Of a stretch of 64,000 nt of DNA, positions 30,458 through 37,812 are shown in pieces. Each line of letters opens with the position of its first letter. The first letter of the stretch is position 1. Below the pieces are notes generated by a model, which ran no database searches, had not been told where the DNA came from, and saw nothing but the letters and a program-made list of their open reading frames with translations. Position numbers and translations under genes: made by a program. Origin of the DNA: Ketogulonicigenium vulgare WSH-001 (lineage in GTDB: Bacteria; Pseudomonadota; Alphaproteobacteria; Rhodobacterales; Rhodobacteraceae); contig NC_017384.1 of the NCBI RefSeq assembly GCF_000223375.1, positions 1,676,501-1,740,500 on the forward strand, read 5' to 3'.

Positions 30458-30759
30458 GCGCGGCAATGATCCACGAGCTTGAAAGCCTCATCGCGCGCAG
30501 CAAGCGGCTCGGAACCTGGTCGCACACCGCGTCATCGGTCTATGGCAGCGAAATGACCAAGCCACACGCCCTAATACTGGCCGCCCCTGTTGAGCTGCCG
30601 CATTACGATCAGGCGCCCCCTTTTGCTGTGGCGATCGCAGGTAGCCTGGTGGCGCAGCCCGATCAGCTGCTGAGCGAGATCGCCGATCAGCTCAATGCCG
30701 TGCCGGTCATCGCGCAATATTGCTTGGACCTGCTGCGGGAAAAGGAGTCCGGCCGATGA
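30454..30759 (+). CDS. Hypothetical protein between the two ACP genes
   Basis: A 101-residue protein: an N-terminal helix (MIHELESLIARSKRLGTW), a middle part with PHALILAAPVELPHYDQAPP and FAVAIAGSLVAQPDQLLSEIAD, and a helical C-terminus (VIAQYCLDLLREKE). It overlaps both neighbours by ATGA. No family is recognised. Given its place between two ACP genes, a function linked to them is possible, but nothing in the sequence shows it. Confidence 0.6.
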   Translation: MSAAMIHELESLIARSKRLGTWSHTASSVYGSEMTKPHALILAAPVELPHYDQAPPFAVAIAGSLVAQPDQLLSEIADQLNAVPVIAQYCLDLLREKESGR

Positions 30760-31016
30760 CCGTGTCCGACGCCCAGCGCGGCCTCGCCGACATCCTCGAA
30801 GAGCTGTTCGGCCTGCTGCCGGAACGCACCGCGCCCACCGCGCACCTGCGCCACGACCTGGGCCTAGACAGCCTCCACCTGATCGAGCTGTTCATGGAAA
30901 TCGAGGTCCGCTTCGGCATCGAAATCTCCGACGCCGCAATTGAATCCGTCCAGACCGTCGCGGGCCTGTCCTGCGTGATCGAGCATCTGGTTACCCAGAA
31001 AAGGAATGCAGCATGA
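30756..31016 (+). CDS. Acyl carrier protein homologue 2 (prophage-encoded)
   Basis: An 86-residue protein with the ACP fold pattern: SDAQRGLADILEELFGLLPE, a GLDSLHLIEL phosphopantetheine site with Ser39, then FMEIEVRFGIEISDAAIESV and a last helix LSCVIEHLV. It is more similar to canonical ACP than the first copy (LGLDSLHLIELFMEIE). The ATG overlaps the upstream stop, and its stop overlaps the sliding-clamp start. The two copies share Ser39 and length but are well diverged, so they probably have separate partners. Confidence 0.9.
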   Translation: MTVSDAQRGLADILEELFGLLPERTAPTAHLRHDLGLDSLHLIELFMEIEVRFGIEISDAAIESVQTVAGLSCVIEHLVTQKRNAA

Positions 31017-32146
31017 CCGATACTGTTTCAGCAATCATCGACCGCCATGCGCTGCGCAAAGCCATGACATCGCTACAGCGCACCGTGCAGCAATGGGCAG
31101 CAATTCCCGCCCTCAAATATATCTCAATTTCTAGCGGGCTGGGCGAGGTCACACTTCGCGCCACCGATCTGGACAACTTGCTGACAATCAAGCTCGAGGC
31201 AGAGACAACGGGCACCGTTCCGTTTCTAGTCTCTGCGGAGGTGCTGCAAAAGTTTGCCTCTTTGGCGGCAGGCCCAGTGACGGTCACGCGCACACCCGAT
31301 ATCGAGGGCAAGGATGCTCTGATCACGATCACAGATCAGGAAACCACCCTGCGGCTGCGCGAGCGCATCCAGCACGATGACTTCCCCACCGTTCCAGCTT
31401 GGGACATGAAAGACGCTGCCCGCTTCACCGGGAGCGGCGCGGAGCTATCGCGCATTCTCGATCTATCTCGCCATTGCGTCAGCACCGAAGAGACCCGGTA
31501 TTACCTCAATGGGATCTATCTGATCACAGCACCCGAGCGCAGCACGCTGCGCGCTGTCGCCACAGACGGCCATCGGATGGCAGTAATCGACAGCAATATC
31601 GAAGCGCCCAACCTCGCAGGCGTCATTTTTCCAAGATTTGCGCTCGATGTGTTTCGCGGGCTGCTAGATCCCAAGTCGAACACCCCAATCAAAATGCAAT
31701 TTGAGGAAAACAGGGGCATCATCGAGGGTGACGACTGGATCCTTCACTCCAAGATGATCGACGGCACATTCCCTGATTACACGCGGGTCATCCCCAAACA
31801 TGAAACGAACTGCGAGGCGCACTTCACCCGCGCAATCGTGACAAAGGCGCACCGCCTCTCACAAGCAGTCAGGGGCCACATCGCGGCGGCCGCAACAATT
31901 ACCTCGGATGGCAAGATGCACCTGATGCATGAAGGTGAGGACGAATCTGTATCCGTGCCTGTTGGGGCATCACCCAACTTCGATCTTGGGCGCCATGGCT
32001 TCAATGTCAAATATCTGAACAAACAGGCACAGGTCACGCCGGAATTCACCCTTCGCGCGTCCACTGAACGGCCTAACGATCCAGCGACCATAGTTTCCGA
32101 TGATCCCGACGCCTGCTGGATACTGATGCCGATGAGGGCGGCATGA
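31013..32146 (+). CDS. dnaN: DNA polymerase III beta subunit (sliding clamp), phage-encoded
   Basis: A 377-residue protein, the normal clamp length. It has three clamp repeats: the first with RHALRKAMTSLQRTV and TLRATDLDNLLTIKL, the second with YYLNGIYLITAPE and the highly conserved AVATDGHRMAV, the third ending in CWILMPMRA, the usual clamp C-terminus. It would form a dimeric ring that tethers polymerase. Clamp genes on temperate phages are uncommon; this copy could replace the host clamp on phage DNA or bind phage partners. Its start overlaps the ACP2 stop by ATGA. Confidence 0.95.
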   Translation: MTDTVSAIIDRHALRKAMTSLQRTVQQWAAIPALKYISISSGLGEVTLRATDLDNLLTIKLEAETTGTVPFLVSAEVLQKFASLAAGPVTVTRTPDIEGKDALITITDQETTLRLRERIQHDDFPTVPAWDMKDAARFTGSGAELSRILDLSRHCVSTEETRYYLNGIYLITAPERSTLRAVATDGHRMAVIDSNIEAPNLAGVIFPRFALDVFRGLLDPKSNTPIKMQFEENRGIIEGDDWILHSKMIDGTFPDYTRVIPKHETNCEAHFTRAIVTKAHRLSQAVRGHIAAAATITSDGKMHLMHEGEDESVSVPVGASPNFDLGRHGFNVKYLNKQAQVTPEFTLRASTERPNDPATIVSDDPDACWILMPMRAA

Positions 32147-32676
32147 TGCGTGACCACATTTTTGACGCACTTACACCCAACGCGACATCTGAACGGAACC
32201 TGCGCGAAATCCTGCGGGGTGGCTACTGCACCCGCTGGCACGCCAACGCCGACATGGCCCATATTCGCGAGACCTTGGCAGAACATCACGCGCGGGTCGC
32301 GCAGATCATCCTTGCCCTGCATCCCTCGCCCAGCGCGGCGCTGCTTGACGCGGCATTGCATCACGACGCAGGCGAGCCGCGCGTTGGCGATGTGCCTTGG
32401 CCAGCCAAGCGCGACAACCCTGCCCTCGCCCAGGCGATTGACGAGGTCGAGCGTGCCGCCCGCGAGCGCCTTGGCATCCACATCAATCTTTCTACGATCG
32501 ATAAGGCGTACCTGAAACTGTCCGATCGGCTGGCTGGCTACATGCACGTCCAGCACACCGCGCCGCATCTGCTTGCCCAGCGCGACTGGCTCGAAGATCG
32601 CCTCGCGATCGAGCTGCAGGCGGCACAGTTGGGCGTGGCGCCTGCGGTGTCTCGCCTTATCGAGGGCGCGTCCTGA
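32143..32676 (+). CDS. HD-domain phosphohydrolase (YfbR-like 5'-nucleotidase)
   Basis: A 177-residue HD-domain protein: [20 protein letters not shown] (first His), [14 protein letters not shown] (second His), then [20 protein letters not shown] with the HD pair and the conserved G-D-x-P-W that follows in YfbR-type 5'-deoxynucleotidases. These enzymes dephosphorylate deoxynucleoside monophosphates and so change nucleotide pools. It lies between the clamp and SSB genes, in keeping with a DNA metabolism role. The start ATG overlaps the clamp stop. Confidence 0.88.
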   Translation: MMRDHIFDALTPNATSERNLREILRGGYCTRWHANADMAHIRETLAEHHARVAQIILALHPSPSAALLDAALHHDAGEPRVGDVPWPAKRDNPALAQAIDEVERAARERLGIHINLSTIDKAYLKLSDRLAGYMHVQHTAPHLLAQRDWLEDRLAIELQAAQLGVAPAVSRLIEGAS

Positions 32677-33143
32677 TGTCAGGCTCGGTCAACAAGGTCT
32701 TCCTGATCGGCAACCTAGGGCGCGACCCCGAGGTGCGCAGCTTTCCCAATGGCGGCAAGGTCGTGAACCTCAACATCGCCACCAGCGAGACGTGGCGCGA
32801 CAAGAACACCGGCGAGCGCAAGGAGCGCACGGAATGGCACAAGGTCGCCATCTTCAATGACGGCCTCGCCAACGTCGCGGAGAAGTATCTGCGAAAGGGC
32901 AGCAAGGTTTACATCGAAGGCAAGCTGGAGACCCGTAAATGGCAGGATCAGTCCGGCACCGATCGCTACACGACCGAGATTGCACTCCGCCCATTCTTCG
33001 GCCAGCTCACCCTGCTCGATGGCCGCAGCCAGGATGACAATCGCCACGATGGCGAAGGCTATTCATCCGGCAGCTACCAGCGCCCCGATGACACCGCCCA
33101 GCGCGCCGCACGTGATCTGGGCGACGATGAAATCCCATTCTGA
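32676..33143 (+). CDS. ssb: Single-stranded DNA-binding protein
   Basis: A 155-residue SSB with the OB fold ([59 protein letters not shown]), a short Gly/Ser/Gln-rich linker, and the acidic tip DDEIPF that contacts replication proteins. Length is slightly below host SSB. It protects single strands in replication and recombination. It overlaps the HD gene stop and is followed directly by the next gene. Confidence 0.96.
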   Translation: MSGSVNKVFLIGNLGRDPEVRSFPNGGKVVNLNIATSETWRDKNTGERKERTEWHKVAIFNDGLANVAEKYLRKGSKVYIEGKLETRKWQDQSGTDRYTTEIALRPFFGQLTLLDGRSQDDNRHDGEGYSSGSYQRPDDTAQRAARDLGDDEIPF

Positions 33144-33493
33144 TGGAGCGGCCAGCATATCTACTGTTCGACCAGAACAAGCTCAAGCGCGCCGAGCTGG
33201 ACGATCTGCTCGACGACATAGCAGCCTCTGGCATCGACATCCCGGACGGGACACGAGCAAACATCCCAACGATGCGCAAATTCATCGCGGAATTGCGCCG
33301 ATTGTATTGGGACGCACATCACAGCGCTCGAGCATCAACATCACCGCGCCCAACCGCGCCAACTGCCACCCATCACTCGCGAAAACCCAAAGGACTGCCC
33401 GACTACGTCACATGGAAAATCATCCCAGCATCAGAGATAGACGCTTGGCTCACGACGCTACCGCGCAAACCGCTGTTCGGAGAGTCAGAATGA
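33143..33493 (+). CDS. Hypothetical early-operon protein
   Basis: A 116-residue protein starting [19 protein letters not shown]; the ATG overlaps the SSB stop. The N-terminal part is helical and charged (DDLLDDIAASGIDIPDG), the middle has MRKFIAELRRLYWDAH, then a Thr/Pro-rich linker and a final PDYVTWKIIPASEIDAWL. No family is known to me. The reading frame is coupled to both neighbours, which supports a real gene. Confidence 0.62.
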   Translation: MERPAYLLFDQNKLKRAELDDLLDDIAASGIDIPDGTRANIPTMRKFIAELRRLYWDAHHSARASTSPRPTAPTATHHSRKPKGLPDYVTWKIIPASEIDAWLTTLPRKPLFGESE

Positions 33494-33723
33494 CATCGCG
33501 CCCTTTCTTGGCCGAGGCCCATGCCTGCCGCATCCACGGCTTGATCAAACAGACCGGCGGCGCGATCACCGTTGCGCAGCTGTCTGACCGCCTCGGTATA
33601 GCACCGATCACTGTGCGCGATATCGTCCAGGCACGCGGCTGGACTCGCCGGATCGGCCGTAAGGCCCCCATCATTCATCTGGTCGACCCCGAGGTCGACG
33701 TTGTCGAACTCCATTTTGATTGA
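33490..33723 (+). CDS. Small HTH DNA-binding protein
   Basis: A 77-residue protein with a winged helix-turn-helix pattern: CRIHGLIKQTGGAITVAQLS, DRLGIAPITVRDIVQARGW, then a short strand region ending HLVDPEVDVVELHFD. The ATG overlaps the upstream stop (ATGA). It is the last intact gene of the coupled early operon and may act as a late regulator or as part of the excision control. The function is not shown by the sequence. Confidence 0.68.
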   Translation: MTSRPFLAEAHACRIHGLIKQTGGAITVAQLSDRLGIAPITVRDIVQARGWTRRIGRKAPIIHLVDPEVDVVELHFD

Positions 33724-33735
33724 GAGAGTCCAGCC

Positions 33736-33816
33736 ATGAGTACACGTCTTTCCGACCTCAACGCCCATCTCTTCGCCCAGCTCGAGCGTCTTTCGGCAAG
33801 CAATACATCAGCTTAA
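33736..33816 (+). CDS. Tiny ORF resembling the N-terminus of a conserved phage protein family
   Basis: A 26-residue frame, MSTRLSDLNAHLFAQLERLS and a short end, stopping at 33814. The pattern L-x-DLN-x-HLFAQLERL matches the start of a small phage protein family of about 60-70 residues that lies near integrase or excisionase genes. Here the frame ends after 26 codons, so it is a truncated remnant or a minimal form. The ribosome site for the following excisionase gene starts just after its stop. Confidence 0.42.
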   Translation: MSTRLSDLNAHLFAQLERLSASNTSA

Positions 33817-33831
33817 GAGGAGGGAATGATC

Positions 33832-34173
33832 ATGAGTGCCCAGCGCGCACAGAAACCTGACATCAAGCACTACACGGCCGACACACTTGCAGAGCATTGG
33901 GAATGCTCAGGCGAGACCGTCCGAAAAATGCTAAGAGATGGCAAGCTACAGGGCTTTCGAGTCGGAAAGTCTTGGCGAATTCCCAAGTCGATCGTCGAGG
34001 AACACGAACAATGTCAGAATATCGAGTCGGACGACTCCGTGGTGGATACTGTGTCACCTGGACAGATCCAGACGGAGGGCGGCGCAGATACAAGCTCGAC
34101 GCAACAACTCCAACGGAAGCCGAAGCTGAAGCTCGATCGATCTTTCACCAAGCGGCGGCTGCGCGCGCTCTGA
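33832..34173 (+). CDS. xis: Excisionase-like HTH protein
   Basis: A 113-residue protein. The N-terminal part matches the excisionase/HTH_17 domain: HYTADTLAEHWECSGETVRK, MLRDGKLQGFRVGKSWRIPK, SIVEEHEQ. The rest (about 55-113) is Gln/Asp-rich and overlaps the integrase gene by 163 bases in another frame. AGGAGG lies 8 bases before the ATG at 33832; the ATG at 33826 is closer and less likely. It is placed and oriented as in lambda, where Xis precedes Int and directs excision. Confidence 0.82.
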   Translation: MSAQRAQKPDIKHYTADTLAEHWECSGETVRKMLRDGKLQGFRVGKSWRIPKSIVEEHEQCQNIESDDSVVDTVSPGQIQTEGGADTSSTQQLQRKPKLKLDRSFTKRRLRAL

Positions 34174-35012
34174 CGGTTTCAGACATCTGGTCCGCTTATC
34201 GAAAGGACAAGGCAGGCCGCAGGATTGACCACCACATGATCGACACTGGCAAGACGATTCTGCCCGTATTTGGCGCCCTGGAGCCACATCAGATTACGAC
34301 TCAGGATTGCAGAGATTATGTTGAGAAGCGGCGGGCGATCGGTAGAAAAGACGGTACGATTCGTACTGAACTCGGGCATCTGCGCACAAGCCTATCATGG
34401 GCGGAAAAGCACCGTATGATTGAGCATGCGCCGCATATCGAGCGCCCCGCAATGCCGTCTCCAAAGGAGCGCTATCTCTCGCGCGCCGAGATTGATCGTC
34501 TGTTGTCAGTGGATGGCGACCCCCACATCAGGCTAGCCATTTTATTGATGCTGACCACCGCCGGCCGCGTGGGCGCGATCCTTGAACTCACCTGGGATCG
34601 GGTCGACATGATCAGGGGTCAGATTAATCTTCGCCTGGAGGGCGAAGGGCCACGAAAGGGCCGCGCGGTTGTCCCGATCAACAATACACTGCGCGCTGCG
34701 CTGGTCGCAGCTAAGGCACATGCAATGTCGGAATTCGTCGTCGAATATGCAGGCGGCCAAATCGGTTCGATAAAGACGGGCTTCCGAAACGCTTGCGCAA
34801 AGGCAGGTCTTAAGGGAGTTACCCCGCACGTGCTTCGGCACACGGCCGCGGTCCATATGGTCGAGGCAGGCGTGCCAATTCTCGAAGTTGCGCAGTACCT
34901 TGGGCACAGCAACCCGAGCGTCACGTTCAGCACGTATGGGCGATTCTCACCCGACCACCTTCGAAAGGCGGCAGACGCGCTCGAATTCGGAAAGCTTCGC
35001 TCGGTTCAATGA
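34011..35012 (+). CDS. int: Tyrosine-type site-specific integrase
   Basis: A 333-residue phage integrase. The N-terminal arm-binding part is MSEYRVGRLRGGYCVTWTDP, followed by a core-binding SAM-like domain (ALTVSDIWSAYRKDKAGR), then the catalytic domain with R186 (GRVGAILELTW), H273 and R276 (HVLRHT), H299 (YLGHSNPSVT) and the nucleophile Y309 (FSTYGRF). GAGGA lies 10 bases before the ATG at 34011, which I chose over an in-frame start at 33897. The gene ends 44 bases from the 3' end of tRNA-Thr, which is therefore the likely attachment site. Confidence 0.96.
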   Translation: MSEYRVGRLRGGYCVTWTDPDGGRRRYKLDATTPTEAEAEARSIFHQAAAARALTVSDIWSAYRKDKAGRRIDHHMIDTGKTILPVFGALEPHQITTQDCRDYVEKRRAIGRKDGTIRTELGHLRTSLSWAEKHRMIEHAPHIERPAMPSPKERYLSRAEIDRLLSVDGDPHIRLAILLMLTTAGRVGAILELTWDRVDMIRGQINLRLEGEGPRKGRAVVPINNTLRAALVAAKAHAMSEFVVEYAGGQIGSIKTGFRNACAKAGLKGVTPHVLRHTAAVHMVEAGVPILEVAQYLGHSNPSVTFSTYGRFSPDHLRKAADALEFGKLRSVQ

Positions 35013-35056
35013 ACCTACGATAACTCTCTCGCGGTGTCTTAAGTGTCTGGAAAGGC

Positions 35057-35131
35057 TGGTGCTGTGAGAGAGGATTGAACTCTCGACCTCTCCCTTACCA
35101 AGGGAGTGCTCTGCCACTGAGCTACCACAGC
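35057..35131 (-). tRNA. tRNA-Thr (anticodon GGT)
   Basis: On the minus strand the sequence starts GCTGTGGTAGCTCAG and ends with the acceptor strand TCACAGC, discriminator A and an encoded CCA, 75 nt in all. The anticodon stem CTCCC/GGGAG closes a loop TTGGTAA, so the anticodon is GGT, and GTTCAATCC gives the T arm. The 3' end faces the integrase gene, so the prophage appears to have inserted at the tRNA 3' part while keeping it intact. Confidence 0.97.
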
Positions 35132-35263
35132 AACCTTGAGGCGGCTTTTAGCGAAGCTGTCGCCATGCGCAAGGGGGAAATTTACTTGACGCTGCGGCGG
35201 GATGCGCGGGGATCGCGGCAGGACGCGCTGGACGGATCGCGCCGCCAGGATTAAATTACCCCC

Positions 35264-35425
35264 ATGACACAGACCAAGCCCCCCGCCTCATCCCGCGATG
35301 CGCGCCTGAAAGCCGCGCTGAAATCGAATATCGCCCGCCGCAAAGCGCAAATGAAGGCGCGCGCCGCCAGCGCCGAGGAGGACGAGGCACCCGAGCCCAC
35401 ATCCGAAGATCAGCCAGACCAATAG
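35264..35425 (+). CDS. Small conserved basic protein upstream of DUF2948
   Basis: A 53-residue protein starting MTQTKPPASSRDARLKAALK, with a basic helix KSNIARRKAQMKARAASA and an acidic end (EEDEAPEPTSEDQPDQ). Short Lys/Arg-rich helical proteins with this pattern are conserved in Rhodobacterales near hisD; I remember the pattern but not a name. It begins about 130 bases to the right of the tRNA, in host DNA, and is oriented with the hisD cluster. Confidence 0.65.
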   Translation: MTQTKPPASSRDARLKAALKSNIARRKAQMKARAASAEEDEAPEPTSEDQPDQ

Positions 35426-35497
35426 GATAGCCCACTTGATCGCGGCTGCGATTGTTCCAAATATAGGCCAACACCGCGAGATAAAGGGCGCAATGAC

Positions 35498-35977
35498 ATG
35501 ACCGAAGATGCAAGCTTTGCCGATGGCGATGAGCGTCCGCTGCGCCTGATCGCGCATGAGACCGCCGACCTTGGCGTGATTTCCGCATTGGTGCAGGACG
35601 CGATCCTGCCCGCCAGCGAGATGGTCTGGCAGCCGCGTCAGCGCCGTTTCGCGCTGTTGCTGAACCGCTTTCGTTGGGAAGATCCGCTGAACGCCAATGG
35701 CCGCCGTCGCCGCGCAGAGCGCGTGCAATCGGTTCTGCATTTTGACGATGTGGTAAAGGTGCGCAGCCAAGGGCTTGATCCAGCGCAGAAAGATTTGGTG
35801 CTGTCGCTGCTGGCGCTGGACTTTACCCCCGGTGCAGACGGCACAGGCACGCTGACACTGACGCTTGCCGGTGATGGTGTCATCGCGCTCGACCTCGAGG
35901 CATTGAACATCACGCTGCAGGACGTCAGCCGTCCCTATCGCGCCCCCTCGGGCAAGGTGCCGCGCCATGCGGATTAA
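35498..35977 (+). CDS. DUF2948 family protein
   Basis: A 159-residue protein that fits the DUF2948 pattern: PLRLIAHETADLGVISALVQ, DAILPASEMVWQPRQRRFAL, LNRFRWED, then ERVQSVLHFDDVVKVRSQGL and GVIALDLEALNITLQDVSRP. The family is almost exclusive to alphaproteobacteria, and its function is unknown. It sits 57 bases upstream of hisD in the same direction, the usual place in Rhodobacterales, which supports both the family and the host assignment. Confidence 0.9.
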   Translation: MTEDASFADGDERPLRLIAHETADLGVISALVQDAILPASEMVWQPRQRRFALLLNRFRWEDPLNANGRRRRAERVQSVLHFDDVVKVRSQGLDPAQKDLVLSLLALDFTPGADGTGTLTLTLAGDGVIALDLEALNITLQDVSRPYRAPSGKVPRHAD

Positions 35978-36034
35978 ACTCGCGGTTGCACCCCGGCGCG
36001 CACGCCGCTAATCGCGACGGCAAAGGAGACCGCC

Positions 36035-37339
36035 ATGCCGCTGCATCTGAACACGCTGGACGCTGATTTCGAACAGGCCTTTACTGCCCTTTTGGGGATG
36101 AAGCGCGAGGATAGCCCCGATGTGGATGCCATTGTGGCGGGCATCATCAGCGACGTGCGCCAGCGCGGCGACGCGGCCCTGATCGAGCTGACCGCGCGCT
36201 TTGACCGCCTTAGCCTGACCCCCGAGACGATCCGCTTTTCCGAGGCCGAGATCGACGCCCTGATCGCCAAAGTGCCCCCGATCGAGGCAGAGGCGCTGGA
36301 ACTGGCCGCCGAACGCATCCGCACCTATCATGCCGCCCAGATGCCGCAGGATGCGCGCTGGATGGATGATGCGGGCGCGGAGCTCGGCTGGCGCTGGACG
36401 CCGATTGCAGCCGCTGGCCTTTATGTCCCGGGCGGCCTTGCGTCCTATCCCTCGTCGCTGTTGATGAATGCGATCCCGGCCAAGGTTGCGGGCGTCAAAC
36501 GCCTTGCCGTGACCGTGCCGACGCCCGATGGCGTGGCGAATCCGCTGGTGCTGCTGGCCGCGCGGCTGGCGGGCGTGGACGAGGTTTACCGCGTCGGCGG
36601 CGCGCAGGCGGTGGCCGCACTGGCCTATGGCACCGCGACGATCCCGGCGGTGGATAAGATCACCGGCCCCGGCAATGCCTTTGTCGCCGCTGCAAAGCGC
36701 CGCGTATTCGGCAAGGTCGGCATTGATATGATCGCCGGCCCGTCGGAAATTCTGGTCATCGCCGATGGCGACAACAACCCCGACTGGATCGCGCTTGATC
36801 TGATGTCGCAGGCCGAACATGACGCCAGCGCACAGTCGATTTTGGTCACCGACAGCCCTGCCTTTGCCGCCGCGGTTGAGACCTCGGTCGCAAAACTGCT
36901 GACCACCCTTGCCCGTGCCGAGATCGCGGGCGAAAGCTGGCGTGACTTTGGCGCCATCATCATCGTGCGCGATATGGCTGAGGCGGTTCAGCTTTCAAAC
37001 CGTATCGCGCCCGAGCATCTGGAAATCTGCACCGCCGACCCCGAGGCCCTGCTGACCCAGATTGATCACGCTGGCGCCATTTTCCTCGGCCAATGGACGC
37101 CCGAGGCGATCGGCGATTACATCGGCGGCCCCAACCACGTGTTGCCGACCGCGCGCTCGGCGCGATTCTCGTCGGGCCTGTCGGTGATGGATTTCATCAA
37201 ACGCACCACCATCGCCCGCATGACGCCCGAGGCTTTGCGCGCCATAGGCCCCGCCGCCGAAGTGCTGGCCGCCTCGGAAAGCCTTCAGGCACACGGCCTG
37301 TCCGTCACCGCGCGGCTCAAGGCGCTGAACGAGGAATGA
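36035..37339 (+). CDS. hisD: Histidinol dehydrogenase
   Basis: A 434-residue enzyme of histidine synthesis that oxidises L-histidinol to L-histidine in two NAD-dependent steps. Family signatures seen: WTPIAAAGLYVPGGLASYPS, VYRVGGAQAVAALAYGT, VDKITGPGNAFVAAAKRRVF and the C-terminal GPNHVLPTARSARFSSGLSV, which contains the zinc and substrate ligands. An AAAGGAGA ribosome site precedes the ATG. The next gene overlaps the stop by ATGA, so the cluster is translated as a unit. Confidence 0.98.
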   Translation: MPLHLNTLDADFEQAFTALLGMKREDSPDVDAIVAGIISDVRQRGDAALIELTARFDRLSLTPETIRFSEAEIDALIAKVPPIEAEALELAAERIRTYHAAQMPQDARWMDDAGAELGWRWTPIAAAGLYVPGGLASYPSSLLMNAIPAKVAGVKRLAVTVPTPDGVANPLVLLAARLAGVDEVYRVGGAQAVAALAYGTATIPAVDKITGPGNAFVAAAKRRVFGKVGIDMIAGPSEILVIADGDNNPDWIALDLMSQAEHDASAQSILVTDSPAFAAAVETSVAKLLTTLARAEIAGESWRDFGAIIIVRDMAEAVQLSNRIAPEHLEICTADPEALLTQIDHAGAIFLGQWTPEAIGDYIGGPNHVLPTARSARFSSGLSVMDFIKRTTIARMTPEALRAIGPAAEVLAASESLQAHGLSVTARLKALNEE

Positions 37340-37812
37340 ACCGGCTGATCGCCATCACGCTGGCCGAGGGGGGCCATGCCTCGCATCAGGCCCTGCAAGA
37401 GCGGCAGGTGGCGATCCGTGATCTGTTGGAGGAGAACGCCTTTGCGATCCCTCCGCGCCCCGACTATCCCCTGCCCGCAGGTCCCTATCGCCTGCATCTG
37501 GCGCTGCTGGATCGTCGCTTGCACTTTACCGTGACCAGCGAATCCCACGATCCGACCGTGGCCTTTCAATTGGCGCTGGGGCCGTTCCGGCAGGTGTTCA
37601 AGGATTACGCCCAGATCTGCGGCAGCTATCATAGCGCGGTGAAATCCATGCCGCCCGCCCGGATCGAGGCGATCGATATGGCGCGGCGCGGCATTCACAA
37701 TGAAGGCGCCAGCATTTTGCAAGAACGCCTGCACGGCAAGGCGGAACTGGATGCCGCCACCGCGCGCCGCCTGTTCACGCTGGTCTCGGCCCTGTGCGAG
37801 GACGTGCTATGA
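37336..37812 (+). CDS. UPF0262 family protein
   Basis: A 158-residue protein with the UPF0262 pattern: MNRLIAITLAEGG, ERQVAIRDLLEENAFAIP, then PYRLHLALLDRRLHFTVTSE and QVFKDYAQICGSYHSAVKSM, ending with ARRGIHNEGASILQERL. The family is alphaproteobacterial and uncharacterised. It starts at an ATG that overlaps the hisD stop and ends overlapping the phosphatase start, so it is coupled to both. Confidence 0.93.
   Translation: MNRLIAITLAEGGHASHQALQERQVAIRDLLEENAFAIPPRPDYPLPAGPYRLHLALLDRRLHFTVTSESHDPTVAFQLALGPFRQVFKDYAQICGSYHSAVKSMPPARIEAIDMARRGIHNEGASILQERLHGKAELDAATARRLFTLVSALCEDVL

Larger units (their letters stand above)
1..35056. mobile_element. Prophage, siphovirus-type, right-hand part (left end outside window)
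   Basis: A continuous run of phage genes: leftward structural module with terminase, portal, protease, HK97-fold capsid and tail genes, leftward replication operon, CI/Cro-type switch, rightward early operon, excisionase and tyrosine integrase. The integrase gene ends 44 bases before the 3' end of a tRNA-Thr gene, which I take as the right attachment region. Beyond the tRNA the genes are ordinary host housekeeping genes. The left border, the second att copy and probably the lysis genes lie outside the window. Structural genes look intact, so the element may be functional, but this is inference. Confidence 0.93.
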
